A DNA stretch of 64,000 bases, taken from contig NC_084805.1 in assembly GCF_963583255.1 (NCBI RefSeq), forward strand, positions 2,000,560-2,064,559, written 5' to 3'. Shown here piece by piece: positions 11,094 through 22,959 of the stretch. The position numbers and the translations under genes were made by a program. Numbering within the stretch: position 1 is the stretch's first letter; each line of letters starts with the position of its first letter. The stretch comes from Pyrus communis (Eukaryota; Streptophyta; Magnoliopsida; Rosales; Rosaceae). A model generated the notes under the pieces. That model worked only from the letters and a program-made list of their open reading frames with translations, had not been told where the DNA came from and did no database searches.

Positions 11094-12880
11094 TGCAGGA
11101 CAATGTTATACAGGCGCTGTGCTTGTCAGTCCGGATGGGGCAATACCCAAATGGTGTGCATAGGACGAGGTTAATTTCTGCCCTAAAGAACTGTGGAATT
11201 AAAGAGTGGGAGCCATATACAGTTAATAATGCTTCATGTTTAGGACCTCCATTGGGAATTCCCAAGGGTTCAAGTTTGCATTTGATACAGGTTAAGGATC
11301 GGCAAGGGGCGTCCTTGTTGGGTTTGGCGGATGTTTGAACTTCAAAACGTCCTTGTGCATGAAGAGTCATGGACTCGAAAGGAAGCCTGGATAAGTAGCT
11401 CCGCTAGCTGCAGTGTGAAATTAAGGGATTTTCCGAGATTGTTGAAAGGTTGGCAATTAAAGTTTAATCACTCGATTGCTCTTGTGCAATAGAAGATCAA
11501 CTTGGCCAAACAATCTGATTAAGGTGCCTGCTTTCTCATTAAGCTCAATTTATGTATTAGTATATAAAGTTGCCTTTGTTAGTATAATTTAGATTGTATG
11601 AAAAAGGTTAATTCAAAGAGTATGGTAAGCTCAATAGTTTGTTCTCTTAGTATGATTATGTTTTTTCTTAACAAAATTTAGATCCATCAAAGCCTTGTAT
11701 ACTTTTTGGTACATGTTTAGCATTTCCAATGCAAGACTTATATGTTAGTTCCATATTATTATACGTGAGTTGAAAAAGGATGATGGGTTTGCACTTTTTG
11801 GTTTTCTTCTCCAAATCTTAAACTCCAATGTAAAGAATTAAGACTCATTTGGAAGTGTCTTTAAAATAACTAAAAGCGCTTGTGAAAATGTTTGTAAAAC
11901 CAATTTTTAGTAAAAATGCAAGCAAATCCTGAAAAAAACACTATAAGAAGCAAATAAATGATGCTTCTAATAAGAAGCAAATAACTGGTGCTTCTAACCA
12001 GTAGCACATAACTGATGCTGAATATCAACTGGGATTGGTCTTGGGTGGAGGGTCAGAGAGAGTGGTTGTGCTCAAAGGCTGGTGCTGCTCTTCTTTTTCT
12101 TTTTGTTGTTGCTGGTGGTGGGTTTGGCTAATTCCGGCGGGCATTTGGGAGGAGACTTGGCGGAGCGGCAAGAAATGTTGGGTTGGGATTTATCAAAAAG
12201 GTGAAGAGAAGAAGATGGGTCGCTTTGTATATGAGGAATTCACAGTCCAATGAACAGCACTCGTAGTCATCAAGATTGAGGGAGTTGTTTGGTAAATGAA
12301 GATGTTGTCGATATTTTGGCGCCTTATCTAAAATGGAAGTGAAATTCTGGACTTATAACGAACCCTAAAGTGAATTTAACGGTTGAATTATTCTGAAAAA
12401 AATTGCTATTAAAAAAAAACAAAAAGGTATAAAAATTGGATTATAGAGTGTGGTGGTAAGAGGTAAGCTCGAAAACTGTTCCCGTCCCTGTCAGGGGAGA
12501 TGCCAACCGTCTCTCCTTTCTGGGAAGACAGGGTTGTTTGTGGGTAGGAGCTATATAAACCAGACAAGACTTCTGTTTGGGGCGAAGTGGGATAGTTTTC
12601 CTTCCTTGGTTTGGGCTTGGTGCTATAGTGGATGCCAGATCATTCAATGAAGTATAAAACAAATAGCGAGAGACCATAGGTTTACACGAAAAGGATGTAC
12701 TGGTGACTTGTAACCAAGGAACACATGGTTATTCATACTTAAATTGATATTAGTTTTGATGAATAAATGAATGGTAGAATAGGAAGAGCCGATTTGTTGG
12801 TAGAGGAGGAGGTGAATTATATTTATACATTTTGAAATGATATTATTTTCAAAGACAGATCAACCATACTTCCCTATATT
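11094..12880. other. Unit 1 intergenic sequence, no gene recognised
   Basis: The block 11094-11460 is strongly conserved with 34715-35290 and contains broken reading frames (for example YTVNNASCLGPPLGIP), but I recognise no family. The frame at 12035-12253 is Trp/Gly-rich and is interrupted or altered in the other copy. The rest is AT-rich. Confidence 0.5.
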
Positions 12881-12884
12881 CTAG

Positions 12885-12993
12885 ATTGTTGGGTTTTTAC
12901 TTATGTGTCATGGGTTCGAAACCCCCATTCCTTTAAACTGTTGTAATAATTTTGAATCTTCCCACTTCCCCTTAATAATACTAAAAAAAAGAA
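12885..12993 (+). repeat. tRNA-derived SINE-like fragment
   Basis: It contains a B-box-like GGGTTCGAAACCC (about 12912-12924), then CATTCCTTTAAA, TGTAATAATTTTGAATCTTC and an A-rich CTTAATAATACTAAAA tail. The same order recurs at 16984-17100 and 37268-37373. The 5' part with the A box is not clear, so this is a 3'-end fragment at best. Confidence 0.5.
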
Positions 12994-13098
12994 GATAAAT
13001 ATGTACAAGAGAAGAAAGCGTAGTATGTATTATTAGACAAAGCAATCTTACTAGAGAAAGAAGCGTAGTATGTGTTATTATGTATAATATCCCCAGCT

Positions 13099-13290
13099 TC
13101 AACTTAGTAAGGGCTGGTTTAACATTGTTGAATATTTTTTTTTTAAAGTAGCTTTTTAAAAAAGTTGGGATTAAAATTGTGTTTGGTAAATGAAAAAAAA
13201 AAGCTTTTTTAATCAAAATTATGAGTCCAAAGCAGCATAAGTACTTGTACACCTACTTTTAAAAACAACGTTTTTCTCACAGCACAACAA
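13099..13290. repeat. MITE-like repeat (GTTTGGTAAATG family), copy in unit 1
   Basis: GGGCTGGTTTAACATTG, AGCTTTTTAAAAAAGTTG, GTGTTTGGTAAATGAAAA and AAAGCAGCATAAG occur in order, with a matching copy at 37495-37670 in unit 2. The layout resembles short hAT-like MITEs with a GTTTGGTAAA core. Exact ends are not resolved. Confidence 0.4.
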
Positions 13291-14110
13291 CCTTAAATTA
13301 GCCATGGATAGACCTAGCCAAGAAGAAGAAAAAAGATAATGGGCAAATAAGAGTGAAGCAACATGATACAGACACAAAGACAACAATAGCAATAAAGTAT
13401 GTGTCCTCTAAAGGGGAGAATTCGAAAAGATTGCATTAACTATTTGAGGTTACAAACTTACAACATTGTGTTTCACGTGCAAGTGTACTATATTTAGAAG
13501 CGTGGTGTTACTTCATATCAGTCATGTGCTCCAGGTCCTCAAAATGAGGTAATGAGATGAACAAATGCATATTGGTTATAAAATTATATTAGTTTAGATT
13601 AAAGGTGTAAAATATTTGACAACTTAATAAAGTAAAATTAACGTAAATTTAAGAACTATTAGAAACTCATTTTCTTATTTTTACTTTTTTTTTCTTTAAA
13701 AAGAAGACCGTTGGTGGATTTGTCATGACAGTCCACCCTTTCAAGGGCCGGGAAGACTTACAGAGGCATTTTATAGCCTCTCTTATCCACCATTCTGTGA
13801 TTCACTAATGCCACAAATCAAACCAAGAGTATGCAATACGGACTTGGAATTCATCCCTAATCACTGGGCCACCTCAATATGCATTTCATTCTCACACATA
13901 AAACCTCGAAATAAAAACTTTAGAAGAACAGGACTCTTCCTAATATATAGGGAATTAGAAATATCATGTGACGGTGTTGTGATTACAATGAAAATTTCAA
14001 AAAGAGACTTCGACGCTTTAATATACTTTGATTGTTCTTTTATGTAAGCGCAAAGTCATGACTCCTTGAGCTTTGTTAACTTCAGGAGATTGCATATTTT
14101 AGATCTATGT

Positions 14111-14360
14111 GGGAGTGAGTATCTGGGGTGGGCGTGAATAAACTCTTGCCGACATATGCCCAAACTCCAACTGCCATTCAAATGAAATGAAATCGCCGCT
14201 ACAACTATCACTGGCTACCGGCCATAATAAATTATCATTTTGGCCGGAAGTCTTGGATAATTTGTCTGCCGGAACTCTAGGAGGGAGTGAGTATCGGGCG
14301 GTGAATATACTCTTAATGACAGATGCCCAAACTCCAACTGCCATTCAAATGAAATGAAAC
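14111..14360. repeat. Pair of about 80-bp direct repeats
   Basis: GGGAGTGAGTATC followed by CAAACTCCAACTGCCATTCAAATGAAATGA occurs at 14111-14190 and again at 14283-14360. Both copies are also present in unit 2 (41634-41710 and 41798-41870), so this repeat predates the segmental duplication. No coding function seen. Confidence 0.65.
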
Positions 14361-14410
14361 CTGCACTAGTCACTACCACCACAAGCCATAATAAATTATA
14401 TATCTTTCCT

Positions 14411-14566
14411 TAGTCAAGAAGGAAATGAGGGATTTGGCCCTCACTAGTCAAGAAGGAAATGAGGGATTTGGCCCTCACCTTAGTCAAGAAGGAAATGAGG
14501 GATTTGAAATGAGGGATTTGGCCCTCACCTTAGTCAAGAAGGAAATGAGGGATTTGGCCCTCACCT
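14411..14566. repeat. Short tandem array, four units, expanded in unit 1 only
   Basis: Units begin with TAGTCAAGAAGGAAATGAGG at 14411, 14445, 14481 and 14531 and end in GGATTTGGCCCTCAC. The third unit has a small internal repeat of GAAATGAGGGATTTG. Unit 2 has a single unit at about 41931-41968, so the array grew after the duplication or shrank in unit 2. Confidence 0.85.
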
Positions 14567-14599
14567 CACCTCAACTATTTTAGAAGGAACTCAAATGGA

Positions 14600-17330
14600 A
14601 AAGGTTTACCGTTATTATAACTATATAATACTATGTATTATTAGAACGTTACATGACGATGAATTCGTTTCATGCAATATGATCTCTAATTTTTTAGAAA
14701 GTTGATGATCTATCATAAACACAATCGGTAATATGTGGAGTAGTCCACATGCAATATCCCTTTTTTCTTTGATGTAAGATTCCTACTTTCAACACACCCT
14801 CCTCTCGAGTAGCAAGCTTTTAAGCCTAATATGAGGACAACATAAATCAGGTGACGTGAAATACGTGTGGCCGTTGAACTTCACATACGAGACAATCTGC
14901 TCTAATACCAAGTAGAAATATGACTCATTATATTGATTTGTATAAATATTACAGCATATATATAAGTAGGATTACATCAATCTATATTTGGATAGGAAAC
15001 CCTACATCACTTACAATTAAAATTTACATTCGTGCCATAATTGCCAAGATGACTTCAAATTGATTAACTTAAAAAAAAAAAAAAAAAAAAAAAAGACTAG
15101 CTCCTATTAGTGTTCGACCTGTTTCAATATAATTTGATAGCGTGTCACATTTTATGCAAGGTGGACCCATTTATTCATTATTAGTTAATGAGGTCACTTA
15201 CACTCACCGAATCACTCACCAATTCAACCAAGAAAAAGAAAACCAAATGCTTGCAAATTAATTTGTGTAACATGAATAATTTTTATCCATTAGTACTTAT
15301 TTTATGTTGGAAAAAATTTTAAATTTAATCTCGGTAAAGAGGGATATGAAAATTACTCTGTAAGTGTATCACCAAAATTTTAGATTGTTTAAATGAGAGG
15401 GATTTTCAAGTCTCAAAGTAAGGAAAAAGTAAATTACAAACTATTATATAAGAGAAATTGGAAATACACTGATAGCATTTCTAATCTCTTCTATCTCCAT
15501 TTTGTGATCCAAGTTTTTTGTTGTTGTCTATATGTGAAATTTGACATTAGTTTAATATTAAATTTGTTAATCCATGTTGGAAATTTGATATTAGTTTAAA
15601 TATTTTTTTTTAATATTGAATGGAAATGAGTTAATAGTTCATAATTTCATTGGGTAATAAGATGGCCCCATTTGATCGGAGTTAATCTATAAGGTTATTG
15701 GACGGGATTCCCATTGTTAAAAAAATAAAAAATAAAAAATAAAAAAGGTATTAGTTGTGAGGCTCACATCACATTAAATTTTAACAATTCGCACAATTTA
15801 TTTTTCAACTTGCACCTCATACATTATTCTTGCAAAATATTAGCCAAATCGAAAGTATTTGAGGCATCTAATTGAGTTCCAAATATTAGCCAAATCGGAA
15901 ATATTTAAGGCATCTAATTAAGTTCAAAGAAATTGACGAATATTATGTTCTAAGAAACTAATGAAATACAATAAATAGATAAATGATTTCGGATTGATTG
16001 AATTTCTGCAAGGATGTTATATAAATCGAAACTTACAAAACAGACGGTTCGGATTGTTAAAATTCAATGCGAAGTGGGTCACATAACTAATTTCTATTTT
16101 TTTTTTCAAATATATGGGAGATCCCTTCACTTAGAAGACATGTAAGGTTATTATAGTTGAAAGTGTATTTAGATGTGGTCCCAACCTGGATTGCAAAGGA
16201 ATCATGCCGATTGCTTTCTAGGGTTCTAAGTTCTATAGCAATTGCCATATGAGAGATGCTATAACCTTTCTAATTGCAACACACGGTTTCAATTGTTATA
16301 GATAATCATGCAAAGGAAAATCCAGAACCAGAGCAAATTAAGTCACAACCCCAAAACTATGAACCCGTGGATAACCTTTCTAATTGCGTCTTAAGGTTAA
16401 AGGGTCGAATGCTTGTCACGACTCAATTTGAAAATTTTCTAATTCCGTTCAATTCTGTGCATATTCATATATTTAAGTTTTGTCATTATACATAGCAATT
16501 TAACACTTTTATTCCAACAATATCCGTGTCCTGAAACTAACAGTCTTATAAGTAAAAAATTAATTGATCAACTAAGTACAATGTAAAAAAAAAAAAAGAC
16601 AAAAAAGAAAAAAAAGAAAAAAGAAAAGACTAATACTTGCACCCCCACATTGGAGGCATGCACATATTCGATTCTTTGAGAATAATGTATCTTCACTGTA
16701 TAACTTTTATCATTAGAATCGTTCAATTTCTTAATCTTTATTAAAATATTATTCCTACAAAAAACATACGTTATTCACAAAAAGTAAAATTTTGTGCATT
16801 CTCTCAATAAAAGGAATGGAAGTTTTATCCAAAGGGACGGAAGATAACCTCACGCTTTGACGTAAATACTTGGTTGGATAGATGAAGAAGTTATCTCGAT
16901 CTCAACCAAAACCCTCCACCCACCCCAATTATCGATGAACACGAACGATGACTTTGTCGACCATTTCCACATTATCGTAATACAATGTTGGATTTTTATC
17001 CATGAGTCATGGGTTCAAAACTTTTTCATTCTCTAAATTAATGTAATAATTTTGAACTCTTTTCTTTTCTTAATAGTATGACTTAAAACTTATTAAAAAA
17101 CTATATTAAAAAATAAAAATCAACGAGATGCTTGCGAATATACCTTTTTCACAATAATTAAAAATTTGAACATCTTTTTGATTTCGATCAATAATACATT
17201 TCTTCACAACATGAATCTTGACCTCTAATGTTATCAGCCAAGTGTACACGTCGTCTATGTATGTCAATTTTGTGCTTAATTTTAACAGTAAACTAGCATT
17301 ATCACGTTCCATCGGTTGATTCTTGTTTAG
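14600..17330. other. Unit 1 intergenic sequence
   Basis: No gene seen. This AT-rich stretch matches 42000-48120 of unit 2 apart from the 4 kb nest there. It includes a poly(A) tract (about 15070-15094), A-rich tracts (about 16585-16625) and a second SINE-like fragment (16984-17100). Confidence 0.55.
16984..17100 (+). repeat. SINE-like fragment, second copy
   Basis: GTTGGATTTTTATCCATGAG, TCATGGGTTCAAAACTTTTT, TGTAATAATTTTGAACTC and an A/T-rich CTTAATAGTA tail follow the same order as 12885-12993. The B-box match is weaker here. Confidence 0.45.
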
Positions 17331-17648
17331 ATTAAAACATATATAATACAAGGTATTACAACTAAGTAACAATAATATAAATAAAAAAAATTATGACACA
17401 ATTCGATTCTTCTTTTAGGGTTCGGTTACAATGTTACGTACTACTAATTGATATGACTTTTATGTAGATCTAACCATTTATTTTTCAGATCACTTAGTGG
17501 TATATGTATTGTGAAAGAAAAAATTATCCTTTTTTTTAATAATTTTTCCCTCTTTTTAAGGATCGATCCACAGTATCACGAGTGTACACCACCATACATG
17601 TGAAAAGTTGAACTTCTGCGTTCTGTCCAAACGCCTATAAAAAAATTT

Positions 17649-17781
17649 GTGAAGTTTGGATGAACCACTCTTTTTAGTATTTCCTTGAATAGCACCTATA
17701 TATGAGTCACTCTCTGTGAAGTTTGGATGAACCGCTCTTTTTAGTATTTTCTTGAATAGCACCTATATATGAGTCACTCTC
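17649..17781. repeat. 67-bp tandem duplication in the ASR-2 promoter
   Basis: GTGAAGTTTGGATGAACC starts at 17649 and again at 17716. Each copy runs through TCTTTTTAGTATT, CTTGAATAGCACCTATATAT and GAGTCACTCTC. ASR-3 has one copy (from about 48451). This lies about 90-220 bp upstream of the conserved promoter block. Confidence 0.85.
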
Positions 17782-17839
17782 AGGTGAGAATTTCCTCAAA
17801 TAACACCACACTACTTGAGTGATAATTTCTCATATCTAT

Positions 17840-17911
17840 CACTTTATTATGAGAGAGCAATCCTAGCCGTCCACCAAGGCAAGCATGGCTAGCGATGCAT
17901 GTGGCGGCAAG
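17840..17911 (+). promoter_or_regulatory. Conserved promoter block of ASR-2
   Basis: CCGTCCACCAAGGCAAGCAT and GATGCATGTGGCGGCAAGAG are shared with ASR-1 and ASR-3. It includes a TGCATG core like an RY motif. Function is inferred from conservation. Confidence 0.5.
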
Positions 17912-18099
17912 AGAATGAGTATCAACTTTAAGTAAATATGAAGAACATATTTTTATATCATATAAGTATGTTATTTGATGCGACAAGTGATATTTATATG
18001 TCATGTTAATTAATAAGTTTATCTCACTAAGTATTGAACCCTTTTAATTTTTCCCTACTTAGCACTTTACATTTGAACCTGTAAATATTGGGCACCACA

Positions 18100-18108
18100 T
18101 TTATAAAT
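18100..18108 (+). promoter_or_regulatory. Left half of TATA-box target duplication, ASR-2
   Basis: TTTATAAAT here follows GAACCTGTAAATATTGGGCA, the normal pre-TATA context of the family. It is the left 9-bp target-site duplication of the MITE at 18109-18342 and is now about 245 bp from the original start region. Confidence 0.85.
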
Positions 18109-18342
18109 GGACCTGGATTGTCTGCCCCCCCCGTCCCATACCCTTCTCACCCCCTCCTATTTTTGTGGTCATGGTTAAGCCACATCAACATTTTATATTT
18201 CCATTGCTTTTTGTCTTATTATTTCTATATAAAAAAATCAATATAAAATGTTGACGTGACTTAACCGTGACCACAAAAATAGGAAGGGATGGGAAGGGGA
18301 TGGGAAGGGGATGGGATGGGGGAGGGCGGACAATCCAAGTCC
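18109..18342. mobile_element. MULE-type MITE inserted in the ASR-2 TATA box
   Basis: This 234-bp element is a near-complete inverted repeat. The left arm starts GGACCTGGATTGTCTGCC and the right arm, reverse-complemented, starts GGACTTGGATTGTCCGCC. Inner arms include CTATTTTTGTGGTCA and its complement. It is flanked by a perfect 9-bp duplication TTTATAAAT, the size typical of Mutator-like elements. ASR-1 and ASR-3 lack it at the same position. Confidence 0.9.
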
Positions 18343-18351
18343 TTTATAAAT
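18343..18351 (+). promoter_or_regulatory. Functional-side TATA box of ASR-2 (right target duplication)
   Basis: TTTATAAAT is followed by ACCCTCCACCATGCAACC exactly as in ASR-3, so the original TATA-to-gene spacing was kept by the duplication. Upstream elements are displaced by 243 bp. Confidence 0.8.
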
Positions 18352-18454
18352 ACCCTCCACCATGCAACCAACTCCCTCACACCATCACAACCCACATTAC
18401 AACCTCTCCTCCTCATAACCATTCTGTTTTCCGTATAATCCCCAAAAGCCTATC

Positions 18455-19542
<1,088 letters not shown>

Positions 19543-21134
19543 GTCAAATGGAACATCATCATCATCCATTTACATATGAAATATATATGCTTAATCTCAA
19601 CAATATCGCTACAATAGTTTGGTTAATTATGTGTCTTTTTTCAATAAAAAAAAAATCAATGCTAAGGAGACTCACCTAAAGTGAGGTTTCCACTTCTAAG
19701 AGAGTCTTCTAGCATCTAAAAATAATAATAGTGTGTCGTTTTATTTTATGTGTGTCATCTGGTTTTCTTTTAGCATGCCACGCATGTATGTATGTCGTTG
19801 TCATTGTTTATAATAATATTGTTTATTCGGTACTTATTTTTTAGTGGCCACATCTTATTTCGTATGATTTCTTATACCATCAACATAATATTTTATATGT
19901 AGAGATTGGGGATCGATATTTTGTCAATACCAACTACAAAAAAGTTGACTTAGCAAGTTTGTATCCTATAAGACGAAGGGTACACGGACATCTCACACTG
20001 GTTTTTAAGTCGTGGGATCATCATGATCCTGTTATGTAATTATCATAACGATAATTAATTTAGATTTTCTTTAGGAAATACCTATCATAACAATATTTAT
20101 GTACCACATTTGGTTCAGACGATATTATACTTCAATCCAAATTTTAAGGAAAAAAAAAAGAAGAAAAACTAATGAAAAGAGCTTGAAAACTTTGAGTTTT
20201 AACGATAAGGACAAAATAAAGGGTAAAGTGAATCGTACCATGATTGACTTTTTAGTGTAAAAATGTGATTTTTCGTTAAAGTGAACAGTAACGGGAGTTT
20301 TTCGTTAAAGTTCCCAAAAAAAAATTCAAACTCACGCGTATAACGGTAACTCTTGTGATTTGAAGTAATATGCATAGGTCATGTCAATTTAATTTATCTC
20401 ATTATTAGATAACTATTAGATAGCTGCTGATTGTGAGCACCACTTTCTACATTACAAGGCAAAGAAGGACACAAAATCTCAAATGTAAAAAATAAATGCA
20501 ATGATAAAAGTATATTAAGGTTTTTGCATTAAGATTAATTAACATTTATCTCTATTTTTAGTGGAAAGTCTCAAGTTTAACTTTTTCTGGCCTCCTGCAT
20601 GGGTCTCGATTCTCCACTGCCCTTGGCAAAGGTGTGGTTAGCGGATATTCACGGTGTCAGCAAGATCGTTGTTTCGATTCTACTGGACATGCATGACATG
20701 GATCCGGTTAATAATAGTTTGTATGAACTTCTCTTTATCTCTGCATGCGAGAGTTAACGTTAAGAAGTTCTCTTTCTAAATCATTCTTTGAGACACATTA
20801 AGTTCCACAACAGGATTTGAATTTGGAAGAGGTGCTCGGTTTTCTTCCTACTGCTGAGCAGGAGGTTGGAGCTTTGTCCTAGGTCCTTATTGCGGCGAGT
20901 GCGTTTCATAACGATGTTTCTAAGGTTTAGAAAGAAATGGTTCTTTTCAATTATATAGTTCCTATACTAAGAATTAAGAGACTGCTACGAATACGAACAG
21001 GTTGTTATTGAAAGCACCAATTTGTGTGTAACGAATTTTACATAAGCGTAAAATTAATTGTAGAACATGAACAACAAGCTATGAATTTTTGGCCAAGGAA
21101 ACAATTACCTTCACAGGAAAATGGCATGTCTTAT
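19543..21134. other. ASR-2 3' flank and unit 1 intergenic sequence
   Basis: No gene seen. The stretch 19543-20500 matches the ASR-1 and ASR-3 3' flanks, including GAGATTGGGGATC and TTTTGTCAATACCAACTAC. It contains a 57-bp MITE (19659-19715) with ends ATGCTAAGGAGACTC and GAGTCTTCTAGCAT; a sister copy is at 50095-50152. Confidence 0.6.
20161..20315. repeat. MITE-like repeat (AAACTAATGAAAA ... TTCGTTAAAGT family)
   Basis: The ordered segments CTTGAAAACTTTGAGTTTTA, GACAAAATAAAGGGTAAAGT, GATTGACTTTTTAGTGTAAA and TTTTTCGTTAAAGTGAACAG recur at 58838-58990 in a different location of unit 2. The absence of the second copy from the corresponding place in unit 1 shows that it is mobile. Confidence 0.7.
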
Positions 21135-22269
21135 TGTTGATCCTAAAAATTACAAAGCCTACATGACGCGCAGCCGAGTAAATAATGAGCTAACTACGTC
21201 ATTCGGTTGATGCAGGGCGTGCCAACTCGTTGGCCGAGCTCGGCCGAAGAGTAAAATTTGTTGATGTTGCGTCGATGCTGACCTTTTGATCTTGCGATTG
21301 CGGCCGATGAAGGAACAAGACTTGGCCTTTGGATTCTCGAGCCTAAAGACAAGGCTGCTAGTTCTGCGAAGTTCACGAATTGTTGGCGCCGGATTCGGTC
21401 ATAGTGATTATATTTGTGAGAGTGTAAGCACGTCGAATCGACACCAGACTATATGGACACAAGTACTCAAAGGAGATGTATGTCTTGATGGTAAATGTGG
21501 TTTGGCCGTCAGAATGCCGAACTCTGATACTCACTTATGAGTATCCAATCATAAAATCACTTGGCGTTCAATGTGCCGAATATCGTAACTCGTAACACCT
21601 TACTTTGCCGAGAAGGCTAATAAGGTGACCTCTGCCAATAAGGATTCGGAAACCCTTCTTGACCGAGACTTAGATAGGTAACCAGTCGGCTTCGACGCAG
21701 TGCTGTTTATCCAAACTGAAGATGTTCGCCGGTTGCCTCCACAGTGCTGTTTATCCAAACTGAAGATGTGTTGGCGAAAAAAGAAAATAAAAAAAATCTC
21801 TAAGTGTTTGAGAGGTTTGCGCAAGGCAATTTATGTGTTGAATTGGAGAGACTTGAATTGTGCACTCCGTTCTCTATTTATAGTAGCAAGAACAAATCCT
21901 TCTTACGATCGAGTTAAAACCATACTTGGACTAGGGCTCCTTACCCCAATCCATCTTATCTTGGCTAGTCCTTCTTCCATTAGGGTTCTGAACTTAACCC
22001 CTTATCAGGCCGCATTCACCTCCAGGTTTCAACGTCCTTATCTGGCTGAGAATCCTTACTGCATCAGGACTCAACTTCTTCATCCATCTGCTTCGCAATA
22101 AGGCTCACCCACTTCCTATTCATCTGGAATATTCCTTTTCCAAATAGGACCTGGCCGACCTTGTTTAGGCGGCCCATGTACCAAACGGTTTATAGCAATC
22201 CTCAAGCAGAGCTTCCGGGCCGAGAATAATTCTATACTTGGCCCAACCCAGTAATTTTAGGTCCAAACA
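21135..22269. mobile_element. Solo LTR with 5-bp target duplication
   Basis: It is 1135 bp with ends TGTTGATCCTAAAAATTAC and GTAATTTTAGGTCCAAACA, flanked on both sides by CTTAT (21130-21134 and 22270-22274). Unit 2 has the empty site (near 56818, CATGTCTTGATGTAGAGTTTGG). The inside is not coding; the frames at 21286-21540 and 21700-22101 are incidental. PBS, PPT and internal region are missing, which is the signature of LTR-LTR recombination. Confidence 0.9.
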
Positions 22270-22440
22270 CTTATATAGAGTTTGGCTTCAGCTTGAGGGT
22301 GATTTAATAGGGCATGTGTGCGCTACCTAAATGGTTGGTATGAATCCCACGTTTTTTCACCTATTTAGCCAACAACGGTTGACTATGAGAGGCAGGATGA
22401 GGGCCGGGCACCAATCAAGAGTCATGTTTAAAGATCACTC

Positions 22441-22710
22441 TTAACATCATCAGTGTTCATGGACTATGTTTGGCCATGATTATATGAGGTCATTATCGCT
22501 TGAAGGTCTAGCTAGATCTTCCTTTTGGGCTGATCTCATCTACGATCACTTCTAGGCTTGTCGAATCCTCTTAACATCATCAGTGTTCATGGACTATGTT
22601 TGGCCATGATTATATGAGGTCATTATCGCTTGAAGGTCCAGCTAGATCTTGCCTTAGGAAACCCTTTTGAGCTGATCTCATCTACGATCACTTCTAGGCT
22701 TGTCGAATCC
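22441..22710. repeat. 130-bp tandem duplication
   Basis: TTAACATCATCAGTGTTCAT starts at 22441 and again at 22571, and each unit continues through CTTCTAGGCTTGTCGAATCC. Unit 2 has one unit (56980-57121). The duplication arose in unit 1 after the segmental duplication. Confidence 0.85.
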
Positions 22711-22959
22711 TCATTGGCCCTCACTTGGCATGTTGATCCCACAAACTCTGTTAACGGAGGTGCAGGTGCCTTAGTTTACATGAATCCATCACATGATGTA
22801 TAGAGAGCAAGCTAGTCTGAAAGAGGTCTCTCTTCTGTTTGGTGTGATTTATGTGGAGATATTCCTTCTTGCATTTGATGTTGAACCCGTGCCAAGATTA
22901 AGTGTTGGTGAAACTCGATAATTTTATTAACTAAAAGTATGCTTTAATACATATGGCGT

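Noticed and set aside
11048..11338. Possible gene fragment conserved between units
   Set aside because: Conservation is explained by the segmental duplication; the frame is not kept in the second copy and the family is not recognisable.
12035..12253. Trp/Gly-rich ORF with a partner at 35566-35760
   Set aside because: Frame and start differ between copies and the sequence is low in complexity.
21286..22101. Reading frames of 84 and 133 residues
   Set aside because: They lie fully within a solo LTR with defined ends and target duplication.
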